Counted from the stretch's first letter, positions 10,747-31,435 are shown. The stretch: 64,000 nucleotides of DNA from Hydractinia symbiolongicarpus (GCF_029227915.1 NC_079878.1:22467501-22531500); one strand, 5' to 3'. The notes: generated by a model not told the origin, from the sequence alone. Numbers and translations: made by a program.

Positions 10747-13700
10747 ATGATAAATTTTCCGTGTGGTGTCTGTGGAAAGTCTGTTAATTCAAATCATAAG
10801 GCTATTCAGTGTGATATTTGTAAATTCTGGATTCATATTAAATGCAATGGTCTCAATGCTGATGATTATATATCTCTCCAAAACTCTGATGAACTTTGGT
10901 TCTGTTGTAAATGTATCAACAAAATTCTCCCCTTTGGCTCAACAACTCCCCCCTTAGTTTATGACAAGAGTCTTTCCTCTATGGAAATGAAAAGGTTTCT
11001 CTCCCAGCTCAACTCTATTGAAATCAACGAGGTCCCCCATCCTGAAACCATGGGTGGTGTCAACTGCAAATATTACGATCCAATTGAATTCTCTGCCCTT
11101 CAAGTTAATTCTGATAAATTCTCCCTTTTTCATATGAATATCGCCTCTCTGTCTAAACATATTGATGAACTAAAGATTCTGTTAGGTCAACTTGGGCATG
11201 ACTTCAGTGTTATTGGTATCACTGAGACCAAATTCCAGACTAAAATCCCACCTATTAACTGCGATCTATCGGGTTATTCCTTCACGCACACACCTACTGA
11301 AGGTGAAAAGGGTGGTGCTCTTTTGTACATCCCTAATCACTTGCAATTTATTGAACGTCCCGACCTGGATACTCTTGCATATAAAAGCAAGGAGCTTGAA
11401 TCTAAATTCATTGAAATTATACGGGCCAAAGATAGAAACATGATTGTTGGATGCATCTACAGACATCCCTCGATGTCTGTTGATGAGTTCAACAATCATT
11501 TTTTATTGCCTCTTCTTGAGAAAGCGTCTTCAGATAACAAGTCTATCTTCCTCCTTGGAGACTTTAATATTGACCTTCTAAAGTCTGAAACAGTCAAAGA
11601 AGTGTCCGATTACATCGATATTACTTCGCAATTTAACTTACTCCCGCATATAATTCTTCCCACAAGAGTTACTGAAGTTTCTAGCACGATTATTGATAAT
11701 ATTTATTTTAGTTCAGCCAAGTGGGACACTGTGTCTGGTAATATTATAAGTTCAATATCTGACCATTTCCCTCAGTTCTTAGTCTTAAAAAACTTGTCTG
11801 CAATCAATCCTTTGCACACCTCTGATGATATATTTGTTCATGATTGGAAGAAATTTCATCACAATGACTTTCTCACCGAACTTCACAATAAAAATTGGGA
11901 TGATATCCTACAATTGAATGTAGATGATCCCAACTTATCGTTTAACAATTTTTACAATTGTATCAACAGTCTATTGGTCAATCATGCTCCTCTAAAAAAA
12001 ACATGCAACAAAAAAAGAAAAAAAAAATCCAATCCTTGGATTACTAATGGTATCCTTACCTCAATAATCAAAAGAGACCATCTGCATAAATGCTTTTTAA
12101 GAGAGAAAGATCCACTTTTAAAGTCTTCCTTGCTAGAGAGTTTTAAAAAGTACCGCAACAAAATTGTATCTCTATGTAGAATGAGTAAGAGTAATTTCCT
12201 CAATAAATATTTTAGCAATAACCAAAAAAATATTGGCAATATTTGGAAAGGGGTTAAAAATATTATTTCTGTTCGTTCTTCTGTTTCTGCTTCTCCCACC
12301 TGTATGAACATTAATAACTCTGTTGTAACTGATCCAGTGACAATTGCTAATTCTTTTAATGATTACTTTGCTTCAATTGCAGATAACATCAGAATGAATA
12401 TCCCGTTCACTCGAAAACATTTCTCCTCTTTTCTAAAAAATTCTACTTCTAATTCGATGTTTCTTTCACCAACTGATGATTTAGAAGTTCTGCATTGCAT
12501 TTCTTCCCTTGACCCTGGTAAATCTTCTGGGCCATTCAGTATTCCTGCCCATATTTTAACTCTTGTTAAATCTGAATTATCTATACCACTTTCAAAACTT
12601 ATTAATTTGTCTTTCACAACTGGTATTTTTCCTACAAACCTAAAAACTGCCAAGACCATCCCTATTTATAAAAAAGGGTCCAAATTAGAATTAACAAATT
12701 ACCGACCTATATCCTTACTCTCAAATATTGATAAAATATATGAAAAAATCATATACAAACGAGTGTATGGTTTTCTCGAAGCAAACAACGCCCTCTACAA
12801 GCATCAATTTGGCTTTAGGAAAAATTACTCGACTTCTCAAACACTTCTGAACATCTCTCAAAAAATTATGGATGCTCTTGATAAAGGAAATTATGCATGT
12901 GGAGTGTTCATTGATCTTCAAAAGGCTTTTGATACGGTTGATCATGAAATTTTGCTTAAAAAGCTTTTTCACTATGGAATTCGTGGTACCCCACTCTCAC
13001 TATTTAAGTCTTACTTAACAGGACGTCAACAGTTTGTATCCATCAATGGAAATATATCAACTAGTAATCTTATCAGGAATGGTGTCCCTCAGGGCTCTGT
13101 TTTAGGACCTCTTTTATTTTTAATTTATATTAACTACCTGCATTGTTCAATTAATTTTTCTTTGGTGCATCACTTTGCTGATGACACCAATCTCTTAAAC
13201 TTCAGTAAATCTTTGAAACAACTGGCCAAACAAATGAATTTTGACCTCAAGCTTCTTTGCCATTGGCTCAATGCCAATAAAATTTCTCTTAATGCTAGTA
13301 AGACTGAGTACATTGTTTTTAAACATACACGGAAACCTCTTAATTACGATTTTAGGCTTTTTATCAATGGTAAAAGGCTTATACCTAGTAATTGTATTAA
13401 ATATCTTGGTGTTCTATTAGATTCTGATTTAAGCTGGAAGTCTCAGATCAATGATACTGTTGCCAAGCTCAAGAGGGCCAATGGAGCTTTAGCTAAACTT
13501 CGTCACTTTGTGCCTTTAAATGTTCTTATTCTAGTTTACTATGCCATTTTTCATTCACACTTGCAATATTGTAATCAAATTTGGGGTCAGCCAAACAGTC
13601 TTGATGTTAATCGTATTACTGTTTTGCAAAATTTTGCTATTAGACTCATGTCTTTTGAATCTCGAAGAGCATCATCCAGTCACCTGTATGGTAATCTTGA

Positions 13701-14016
13701 GCTCCTCAAATTCTTTGATATTGTCAAATGTCACAATATTCTATTTTTACATAAACTATTTCATGAAAAATTGCCTGCTTCTATCCTTAATACATTTGCG
13801 GTTGACTTCACCCATGCTCAAGGCACTCGGGCAGAGAAAATTGGTTTGATCAATCTCCCTACCTTTAATACTATTTCTTTTGGTAAAAACTCAATTAGAT
13901 TTAATGCCATTACTTCCTGGAATAAATTGCAGTCTTTAATGACTAGAAAATTTGTCTCCCTTGATTATTTTAATCTTAGAAGTGATCTGAAAAAGTACTT
14001 TGTTTCCTCTTACTAA
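10747..14016 (+). CDS. Intact LINE polyprotein: PHD finger, endonuclease, reverse transcriptase
   Basis: One uninterrupted 1089-residue frame. Residues 6-56 form a PHD finger (CGVC, CDICKFWIHIKC, WFCCKC). Residues about 125-345 are an AP-endonuclease with its expected motifs: FHMNIASL, ITETKF, GDFNID, and ISDHFPQ. The reverse transcriptase shows NYRPISLLS, FIDLQKAFD (721-729), GVPQGSVLGPLLFLIYIN (from 779) and the catalytic FADD (810-813), followed by YLGVLLDSDLSW and a thumb region. It would cut target DNA and copy its own RNA by target-primed reverse transcription. The layout fits CR1/L2-like elements of the Jockey group. No separate ORF1 is visible; the PHD finger may do part of its job. 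All catalytic residues I can check are present, so it may be recently active. It ends only 582 bases before the FAM133 start codon. Confidence 0.9.
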   Translation: MINFPCGVCGKSVNSNHKAIQCDICKFWIHIKCNGLNADDYISLQNSDELWFCCKCINKILPFGSTTPPLVYDKSLSSMEMKRFLSQLNSIEINEVPHPETMGGVNCKYYDPIEFSALQVNSDKFSLFHMNIASLSKHIDELKILLGQLGHDFSVIGITETKFQTKIPPINCDLSGYSFTHTPTEGEKGGALLYIPNHLQFIERPDLDTLAYKSKELESKFIEIIRAKDRNMIVGCIYRHPSMSVDEFNNHFLLPLLEKASSDNKSIFLLGDFNIDLLKSETVKEVSDYIDITSQFNLLPHIILPTRVTEVSSTIIDNIYFSSAKWDTVSGNIISSISDHFPQFLVLKNLSAINPLHTSDDIFVHDWKKFHHNDFLTELHNKNWDDILQLNVDDPNLSFNNFYNCINSLLVNHAPLKKTCNKKRKKKSNPWITNGILTSIIKRDHLHKCFLREKDPLLKSSLLESFKKYRNKIVSLCRMSKSNFLNKYFSNNQKNIGNIWKGVKNIISVRSSVSASPTCMNINNSVVTDPVTIANSFNDYFASIADNIRMNIPFTRKHFSSFLKNSTSNSMFLSPTDDLEVLHCISSLDPGKSSGPFSIPAHILTLVKSELSIPLSKLINLSFTTGIFPTNLKTAKTIPIYKKGSKLELTNYRPISLLSNIDKIYEKIIYKRVYGFLEANNALYKHQFGFRKNYSTSQTLLNISQKIMDALDKGNYACGVFIDLQKAFDTVDHEILLKKLFHYGIRGTPLSLFKSYLTGRQQFVSINGNISTSNLIRNGVPQGSVLGPLLFLIYINYLHCSINFSLVHHFADDTNLLNFSKSLKQLAKQMNFDLKLLCHWLNANKISLNASKTEYIVFKHTRKPLNYDFRLFINGKRLIPSNCIKYLGVLLDSDLSWKSQINDTVAKLKRANGALAKLRHFVPLNVLILVYYAIFHSHLQYCNQIWGQPNSLDVNRITVLQNFAIRLMSFESRRASSSHLYGNLELLKFFDIVKCHNILFLHKLFHEKLPASILNTFAVDFTHAQGTRAEKIGLINLPTFNTISFGKNSIRFNAITSWNKLQSLMTRKFVSLDYFNLRSDLKKYFVSSY

Positions 14017-14328
14017 TCCTTCCTGAATTGTCAGACTTGGCCATTTGTTTCCCGCATGGTTGTTTATCATTTGACCCACTTTTATGTGTGTGTTGTTTTG
14101 TGCGTCTCGTATCGTTTACTGTAATTGTCCAAGGGTGGCCATACCCTTTGCCTTAGCTTTATGCTATTAGGTATGGTCTCCCTTCAATAGCATTATATAT
14201 TTTAATTTTGTTACCCTGACTAATTATGATATTTATTTTCTTTTTCTTTATATTTATTTTCTTTTAATTTTAATTGTATATATATAACTGCTATTGATAA
14301 ATAAAATATATATCTATCTATCTATCTC
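14017..14328 (+). mobile_element. 3' UTR and tail of the intact LINE
   Basis: This non-coding stretch contains 'gggtggccataccc', an AATAAA at 14300-14305, and ends in four TATC/ATCT units (14310-14327). A short microsatellite tail rather than poly-A is typical of CR1/L2-like LINEs. Target-site duplications could not be identified. Confidence 0.6.
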
Positions 14329-14597
14329 TGCTGCTTGAATGGAGGTGTATATCGTTGTGTCACCATGATCAAATAAGGAGGGAAATAATAGAGAGAGTAG
14401 TTATTAAATAAAGTTATTGAAAAAATAATAATATGTATCATTATAATCAGAATTTGACACCAAAACAACATAAACTTTGTTGAGAAGCAAAATATTATGA
14501 GCTAAACTTTAAAGTCCTTGAAAACTAATGTTTACCCATGTATAAATCATGTAGATATTGTATGTGGTAGGCAAATCTCAGCAAGAGCGTCAACTTA

Positions 14598-19935
<5,338 letters not shown>

Positions 19936-20739
19936 GTAGCGAAATATTTAAGAAAACGTTAGTACCCGGACACTGTTTTTATCTCTCTGAAATTTGGAGA
20001 GCCAGTGTTAAAAAAATGTTCTATTTGTAGAGTATTTTTAAAGATAGCAAGAAATTGTTATTTTGTATATTACTATGTGCTGGCAGAAGAATATACTTTT
20101 CGTTTTTTAAATATACAGCTAAATAACCTATACATTTATATTTGAATTATATATTGCAGAATCTGTTATATACCTGTCATGGTTGAAATATTTGGTAGGA
20201 TTATTTTAGTGCCTTTAGCTTATTTATCATTATCGAGTTCATGATATCATTTTTAAGGTATGAGGTCTCATCCTGATCTGGCGTGTTGTGTCGAAGCGAA
20301 ACTGGTTAAAATTACCTGTGGCAGTATGACTCTGCTCATTTTGGTAGGCCTGTCCTACACAAAAAAAGTTGAGTCTGTCTTATTGTTATCCCAGTAAAAA
20401 GAAGAAAAAACAATGCATTGAAGAAAATTTATGAAAGTCTTAGTTTTAAAACTGAATTCCAAATTATGTTTTCACTACTGGTAACTGGTAGTAAATAGTG
20501 TAGAAATAAACCCTGGTATCTGGTAGAAAATAAAGCCAAACAAGATTTGACTTTATTCGGGCAGATAAAAGTATTCTTCAGAATTGTTTATAATACCCTT
20601 CATATTTTAAAACATTTGTATTGAAGTACACGTTGTAAATATACAGTGATTATGTTTCGTGGACGTCTGAATTAAAAAGATTTTTGTTGTTAATGTTTAT
20701 CAAATTACATCTTTACTTAGCATCTTTATCTTCAATTAC
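19936..20739. other. Probable FAM133 3' region, no separate gene
   Basis: AT-rich sequence downstream of the FAM133 stop codon. It holds two possible poly-A signals (about 20505 and 20529) and no coding pattern I can recognise. Confidence 0.4.
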
Positions 20740-20960
20740 GGTGTGGGACCAAGGTCCGTGGTTCAGTTCTCAGCGCTTGCATGTTTAGCAAGTGTCTTTA
20801 CCACACCTACGGGTCAACCCATGCTATGTGAGAAAAATTGGGTAGGCAATGCTGGTGTATACCTAATGTATATACATTCAGAACACAGGGCCCACATTAA
20901 GAACAGTGCAACGGTGAAGTGGCTATATCCCGATAAATATTCGGAATAATAATAACAAAG
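20740..20960. mobile_element. Possible second SINE type
   Basis: A locally GC-richer block with a box B-like GGTTCAGTTCT (20760) and an AATAATAATAAC-like tail (20946-20957). It is flanked by AT-rich DNA and contains no gene. The lack of a second copy in this window keeps the call weak. Confidence 0.3.
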
Positions 20961-21468
20961 CATTTTGGTTAATTTACACCACCAATTAACAACCATGTTT
21001 TTCATGCTAGCATGGGTAAGGCGGGAAAGGTTAATGACCTTGCATTCTGATATGTACTGTGTTGGATCTAAACTCATTCCTTTGCGTTAAGATCTGAATA
21101 ACGTCTTTAATGCTAAAATTACATAGCCTGCACCAGATTTCAGACAACCTAAAAAGGTCTGAACTCTGGTGTTACACATTAACCTTAACATTTTCATATC
21201 TTTTCTTTCTAACGATCAAGATCTACTAGCTCTCTTTCGTTTGTCTAAAAAACTAGCGTCGTGGCATTTTGCTTAAGATATAACTTTGTTAGTGAATTTT
21301 AAAGCTATCATACATTAGAATCACTGACTCGCCACGTATAACTGAAATCGACTTTAATTGACAGGCGATTTGTCACTTTCTTTAGCAACAATTAAGTACA
21401 ATGATAAAAGAAAAACCATTTGCATATGTTTTACCTTGGAACGCTGAAGAGATGTTAAAAGGGTGATC
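20961..21468. other. Intergenic stretch upstream of the UBE2U-like gene
   Basis: No gene or clear repeat was seen. It should include the promoter and 5' UTR of the gene whose start codon is at 21469, but no core element can be called. Confidence 0.35.
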
Positions 21469-24400
21469 ATGTCAGCATTGCATTCTCGTCCATACTTACT
21501 TCTCCAGAAGGAGCTGTTTAAAGTGAAACAAGCGGGAGTTTGGGTAGGTTATTTATAGTTTTGAAGTGTTATGTGTTTGTGTCAGTCATGTCACTCCTAT
21601 ATTATAACTCATGTGTCGGGCTCTCTACTTTGTCCATAGCAAGCTCTGTCAAGAAAGTCAGGAATTGTTAGGAAAATTTAAATTTTTGTCAAAATTTTTG
21701 GAAAGGGTCAGTATCATCAGCAATTTTTTTTCAAGAATAATTTTTGACAGTCTGTTCTATCAATGTGGTTGTACCAGATGTACATATTTTGGGTAATCCC
21801 ATTTTTTTTGGTATATCTGTCAAAATAGCTGTATGTGTAAGGGGATGTCAAATTTTGGTCAAAATATGTCAGTAAAATGTCAGAAACCTAAGGGATTTGT
21901 GCTGGACAGGAAGGTGGTTGAGTTTTTACTGAATCCCGTTATACCATTTTTGTTTTACCAGGGAATCAATGTTGAGTTGGTGGACGATAATCTTTTTCAA
22001 TGGAGAGTTTTTCTAGCTGGTTTAAAAGGGACACTTTGGCAAGGTATAATTATTATTGATTTTGTGTGATCTTGCTGTATTCTTGGATTGACTTTTTTTC
22101 GTGCACAAAGTAACACATTAACAGTATTATCGTCAAATAATAGAATGTTTTGCTTTTTGTATATTTGTTAATTTTATATATATTTTTTTATTTTTAAGAT
22201 GGTGAGTTTGTTTTACTGATTGATTATTCAGAAGATTACAACATAGAGGCACCTGCAGTAATGTTTCAGACAATACCGTTTCACCCTAACGGTAAATAAA
22301 AATCTATATCAAAACGATTTGTGGTACTGGTGTTATCCCACTGACCAGAAGCAGGGTGACCACACCTAGAATCTCCTCAATAACCCAAAAAATAAAGACC
22401 TCTCCTTAAATCTTCTAAAAAATTTTGGACTCAAATTATTAATTTTCCTAAGTTCTCCTAACATCTTTTATGGTGACGTCCATTACTTTTTTTTCAAATG
22501 GTATCTTTTTGTTATTACTTTTTATGTGTCAAAAATGTATCTTTTTACCTTGCAATTGGAATGATGATTTATATTTACATAATTGCTTCAATTCGAAATA
22601 AACAGCGTCTCTCACATAAATATAAAACAAGGAAAGGGTTGGTTATTAGTAACTTCATTTCTTTCTAAAATTTCTGCAAACTCTCCTAAAATATGAAATG
22701 GTTTTTATACGTTTTTGAGCGTTTTCTAAAACTTCACCCAAAAACCTTAAAAATCTTCCAAAATTACGAAGTTTGAAATCGTGGCCACCCTACAAAGTGT
22801 TGATTAAGAATCCATTGTTAAACACCTGAGTTTTGAATCTTTACAAAATCCATGTGTTTGAATAAAGTTTTGCATTTTATTCTAGTTGACAGCAAAAGTG
22901 GAAGAGTATGTTTAGGATGTCTTGAACAATGGGATCAAGTCTATTCATCGCTGTTTTTGTTATTGTCAATTCAAAACATTTTGTCTGAGCCTTGCTTGGA
23001 AAACGTCATCAATAAAGAAGCCTTGGTACTGATCAGATCTTATCCAAGGCGGTATAAGCAATTGGTGCTTGATTGCGTGCTTGAAAGTAAACGGTCTAGA
23101 TGTAAGATTATACCATATACGTTTGTTTCTAGTGGGGAGGGTGAAACTGTAGTTTCAATTTTCCTCTTCATTTTTATGCAAGTCTTAAGCAACACTTGTT
23201 CTTTGGATGTAAATAACGCAGTTTAACCAAAATTTTACGCGATTTGCATAACTAAGTTTTGCTAATTTTTTGCCCTTTTGAATCACTTTTTTTTATTATC
23301 ACGTGAAAGACTTCCCTAAATCGTTGCTCTCTAATCCCCAGCCCAAACCTCTCGGAAAACAAAAAGGGGTTATAGTTGAGAAATGTACCGGAGAGTAAGA
23401 CTTACGCTGTGTTTCTGTTGTTTTTGATATTTGAATGTATCTCTTCAGATAATCCTTCCATAACCTTTGTCTCCAATAATTCGCCACCAAACGAACATCA
23501 ACTTAAGAAGCAAGCACCTGATGAGGGCGACAAAAGTGATAAAAAGGATAGTTGTAAATTGTCTTACGACGAATACTTAAAAGCTTGGAGGGAAATAGGC
23601 TCTACGAATCATGCTACACAAAACAAAAACTCACTTTGTGGCTTGCTAGACTCCAATTTTCATCAGACCGATTATGATTCGATAAAAACAGAAGTAGATG
23701 ATGAAGTTCACCGACAGTTATTTGAACATCGCAAGCTGATGTTCGGTCAGTTTGAGAATGATGGAAAGAATAGTGCGAAAAGATTGACAGCCAACAAAAT
23801 GGCGTTGTTGAAAGAATTAGATACAAATAAAAGGGAGCACAAAAGTAAGAACTTTTAAATAAGCAGAATACAGCTTTCCTGAGACTTATTATTTTGATGT
23901 GCCGCAACTTTTTCTGTTCAGTTTTATTAAAAACGGACAAAAGATTTTAAGTCCTTATCAAAAATGTCATAAACAAAGAAAATTTCGAAACAATGCAGCA
24001 AGTAAACAACCTGCTATTCTAATTTAAAGATTTGTGGGATGTCCAACCTCTTTTTAAAAACGAGGCGGGACATGGTAACTGGAGCATTAAGAAATCATTA
24101 ACTGTGATATATCTCCTCAAAATAGCACTTTCTGTAAACAAACTATGCTATTATTAAACTATGCTCGTATTCATATTTTACGAGTTTAAAAAAAGTATGA
24201 CTCATGGTCTCGGGAAAGGTGTATAAAGGGGAAAAAAATAGTAGTAAAAAAGTTTTCTTTATTTTGCTTTCGGTATTTGACACACCGTAGTTATCTCGAG
24301 CATCCATAGGAATTGATTCAAAAGGTTTTGTTAAGGTTGTATTTTATATGATAACATATCCGCGCTAATTTTTTGGCGTAATAACCTAAATTGACCTAAA

Positions 24401-24919
24401 GTTTAGCTTAGTAATAAATTTTTTTACCAACATTATTTTTTGTCAACCAATTTTTTACCAATTTTCTTCTTCTCTAGTGCATTACAAGAACCAAAAACCT
24501 TAAATTAAAGAATTAAAATTGTTATATAAAAAGAGATATTTTTTAATTTGATTATTTATATCCTTATCCCTATCACATTTTTGGCAAATAGTTATTGCCA
24601 ACCCCTTTAGCCGATTTTTTCATTTTTTACGGAACAGGTTGATGTGATTTGCACGTATGATTTTTGCACCTAATTTTATGTACCGAATTTACAAATTACA
24701 ATTTACAGACTGGCTTTTTTCGCGCGAAAATTAATGCGCGGGAAAATAAAGTACGAGGTAAATTAGCAAGTAATCGTGTTGTTATTGATGCTTTGTTTAG
24801 GTGTAAAAATCGCGTTACCCTCCTCATCCAGAGATGATATAGTCAACGAGAAAGACATCGATGTGTTAGAAGCGAATGATATATTGGCATGGACTAACAG
24901 TTTGCCCAATGATGTTTAA
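21469..24919 (+). CDS. UBE2U: UBE2U-type ubiquitin-conjugating enzyme (6 coding exons, 326 aa)
   Basis: Exons with matching phases: 21469-21543, 21962-22043, 22199-22291, 22886-23101, 23449-23844, 24801-24919 (TAA). The total is 981 bases. The UBC fold occupies residues about 1-150: start MSALHSRPYLLLQKEL, strands FQWRVFLAGLKGTLWQ and EFVLLIDYSEDYN, FQTIPFHPN with the HPN motif at 81-83, and the presumed catalytic Cys92 in GRVCLGCLEQW. E2 enzymes carry ubiquitin as a thioester on this Cys. The N-terminus, IPFHPN and the Cys environment match vertebrate UBE2U better than other E2s. The C-terminal extension also matches: SYDEYLKAWREIG, then EHRKLMF, and a final DVLEANDILAWTNSL. If exon 5 is read through its donor, the protein instead ends at 23858. 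Substrates of UBE2U are poorly known. Confidence 0.88.
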
Positions 24920-25429
24920 AAAGATGACTTTTAGATGGATGCAATTGTTTTTTGATAAGTTAAGTACCAACTACCTTAAGTGGATAAATTTTCGCAAAAT
25001 TTTTCAAAAAGCAACTCGACGATAAGGAAGATTTGTAATTAGGATTTGTGGTGTAAAAATTTGAAGTAATTTTTTTTTTTGAAGAACAATCCTGAATTAC
25101 GATTTGCGGAGATTGAAAAAGTCCTTGATACCTCAAAGTAGTAATATAGAATGTACGAAAGTCAAAGTTCACTATTGATTTAATTAGTTAATTATACTTA
25201 TTTTTAATGATTTTTTAATATATTTATATCTGCAGCCGGCAGATTATGAAGTTGTATCTATAATAACTTTTTATCCTGTATATAGATTAATGTGTTTTTT
25301 GACATTATTCCTTATATAAAAGTTTTGGATTTGCTCGAAATTATTAAACTTGTCACGAAAAGGGTGTAAACCCTCTCTACCTTAGTACGACGGAGACTTT
25401 CTTAACATTTCTGAAAAGACTTGATTCTA

Positions 25430-25505
25430 TCTGAACGATGGAATCAAGTCTATTCATCGCTGTTTTTGTTGTTTTCAATTCAAAATATTTTGTCTTAGCC
25501 TTGCA
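25430..25505 (+). pseudogene. Stray copy of part of UBE2U exon 4
   Basis: About 76 bases closely match 22921-22997 inside exon 4, covering the codons for WDQVYSSLFLLLSIQNILS. The copy has several substitutions, and one turns GAG (Glu) into TAG, so it cannot serve as an exon. No flanking intron or other exon is copied. It lies about 0.5 kb beyond the gene's stop codon. Confidence 0.75.
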
Positions 25506-25949
25506 AGACACTTCAAAAGCACTTGTTTCAATGAACAAGGTCCAATGAACAGAACTTGCACTTTAAGGGAATAAATTTTCTCAAAAAAATTTAGGCGTTG
25601 GAGCAACTTAAGCGTGTTTTGCAAAAGACATGTTAGCGGAAAGTCGAGGTTAAATTATCAAGTTGTTTTCGTGAAAATTCTTCGCGAGAAAGTTTCTTCT
25701 TATAAAATATCTTAAAATAGTGTTGCTTGATCGTCGAGATTGATCAGAAAAAATGAAATCCTAAAGTTGCAAGCTAATCAAATTTTTTAGCTACCCAGAT
25801 AGCTAACTGATAACTAAGCTGTTCTTAAAGTTATTTGAAGGAAGAAGCACGCTTTATAGCTACTTTTATTACTCGATTTTCTTCTACAAAAATTTACAAC
25901 AAAATTCTAAAAACTTTTATCTAATCTATTTACATCTATAATACATCGA

Positions 25950-29460
<3,511 letters not shown>

Positions 29461-30404
29461 ACAGTGGGGAATTCATTTGCGTTTGTGACAACATAAGATG
29501 TATTACTTTGTAGTCCATCGCACCCTGAAATTCCATACCAATTTGTAACCCACTTTGTCGCACCTTGGAGGGTCGCACTTTGTAATCCCAAACATAATGG
29601 AATGTGTAATCTTTTGTAATTTTTCGACCTGGTGCTCTTTGTAATGCAACGTTAAAAAATCCTCTTGGTATATTTCTGCGAATGTTTCTGAAAAGCAGAA
29701 ACAGTTTTACCTACACGTTACACCACACGTAGAAATAAATTCTAATAGGTGATATTTCTATTGTTGATATTGCTTTTACATTACTGTGGCTGACTAGAGT
29801 GATATTTTAATTTAAGTAACGTCATTGAAGTAAATCCATCCAAACTCCTGGCTCATTATTCTCTCCGAATACAATACATTATTAAAATATAACGCGTACT
29901 TAAAAGGTCTACGAAACAACTGTTGGTTTTCGACTTTAGTGACTTACACGAAAGTCGAGCGGTGGTGAAAAGTTTATGGTCATTGATGAAAGAAACAAAT
30001 TTTTAAATCATCGTCATTTTGGGCATCTAAATATAACTGAAAATAACAGAAAAGTCCTCTACGTATGTTGGAAATAAACTTTAACTTTTTAAACTAGCTA
30101 GCTAGCTAGCTATATCTTTCGAAATTTGACATACAAATACACAAGTTAATTGCACAAAACCCCATTAGAAGCAACAGTAATGACTTTAAAATCTTTGAAA
30201 TGTATTACCTTCTTTAAGCTACTAATATTTTTTTATCAAATACATCGTGTGTTGTCTCTGTTCCCTCGTCAAAACAAACTGTTTATTTACTGATATTTAA
30301 TATATTTTATATACCGCAGCTTATTTTACCGCTGAAAAGAATGCTAAATAAATTATTTGTTTTTAAAAAAATAAAAATAAAAGTAGCAAATTCATGATAA
30401 AAAA

Positions 30405-30621
30405 AGTATTTATTTATAATCAGGTTGTCTACACGTCTATGTGGTTCTAAAGGGCGTATCATTTCCTTCACCTTGACTTTTTGTTAGTGGTCACACGCTA
30501 TTTTTCAAAATGTACAGGGATTGAGCTTATTGAATCGTTTCATAGCCCCTTTAAATTGATACACCGCGTTAGTACGAAGAGACCATGCATTCTCCTGTTT
30601 TTTTCCGGTTCATAAGAAATC
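30405..30621 (+). repeat. 217-bp direct repeat, left copy
   Basis: From AGTATTTATTTATAATCAGG to GGTTCATAAGAAATC. By eye it matches the copy at 31219-31435 without differences. It lies immediately left of a LINE fragment. Confidence 0.9.
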
Positions 30622-31218
30622 TAAAAAAAGGGAAAACAGAAGTCATGTTGTTCGGAACGGCTAAATGCTTGAAAGCACATGGCAAGGCTCTACAAGTTGT
30701 ATATCAAGAAAATCCGATAAATTTCGTTTCTCAGTATAAGTATCTGGGAACAGTAATCGACAGCAAGTTAATGCTTAATGACAACTTCGACCGATCATAT
30801 AAAAGCGCCAGCAGCCGTTTACGCCTACTACAAAGATTACGACCGTATCTTACCGCTGAAGCCGCACACAATGTTTTCTCGATGATGATTGTACCTTTAA
30901 TCACTTATAGTAGTGCATTGAGAATACCTTTCACAAATACACAGCTCAACAAGTTAAAATCGCTTGAGAACCGTGCTAGATCGATTGTCCGGAGTGATAA
31001 TATTCTATCCATCACAGAACTCGTCAACCGTAATATTTGTGTACTCGCTAAAAGTGTCTCCTAAACGAACTAACATCTGAACATTTTGACAATTATTTTG
31101 TCAGGCAACAACATGACAATAACACACGAAATAACGGCAGCATTGTCAGGTTACCTCGGGTCAAACTAGAAATCACCCGGTAGAGTTTCTATTTTGCAGG
31201 GGGTAAACTGTATAATTT
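30622..31218 (+). mobile_element. 597-bp LINE fragment between long direct repeats
   Basis: A near-identical copy (few substitutions seen) of about 28353-28945 of the decayed LINE: the end of its reverse transcriptase frame and the start of its 3' UTR. It lacks the element's 5' part and also its real 3' end and AAAT tail. The frame reads from LKKGKTEVMLFG to CVLAKSVS. The right junction shares 'ataattta' with the parent, the left shares 'aaatc'. Confidence 0.85.
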
Positions 31219-31435
31219 AGTATTTATTTATAATCAGGTTGTCTACACGTCTATGTGGTTCTAAAGGGCGTATCATTTCCTTCACCTTGACTTTTTGTTA
31301 GTGGTCACACGCTATTTTTCAAAATGTACAGGGATTGAGCTTATTGAATCGTTTCATAGCCCCTTTAAATTGATACACCGCGTTAGTACGAAGAGACCAT
31401 GCATTCTCCTGTTTTTTTCCGGTTCATAAGAAATC
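31219..31435 (+). repeat. 217-bp direct repeat, right copy
   Basis: Second copy of 30405-30621, with the same length and no difference that I can see. After it the sequence continues with unrelated DNA (CAGTAACGC), presumably the original interior of the host element. Confidence 0.9.

Noticed and set aside
12721-12972. Minus-strand frames within the intact LINE
   Set aside because: Shadows of the 1089-codon reverse transcriptase frame.
23102-23226. Read-through of UBE2U exon 4 to the stop at 23224-23226
   Set aside because: A strong donor (GTAAGA at 23102) and the conserved UBE2U C-terminal segments in exons 5-6 favour splicing. A short isoform cannot be excluded.
23376-23448. In-frame upstream part of UBE2U exon 5 as an independent start
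   Set aside because: A good acceptor (CTCTTCAG, 23441-23448) and exact phase match with exon 4 explain the frame better than a separate gene.
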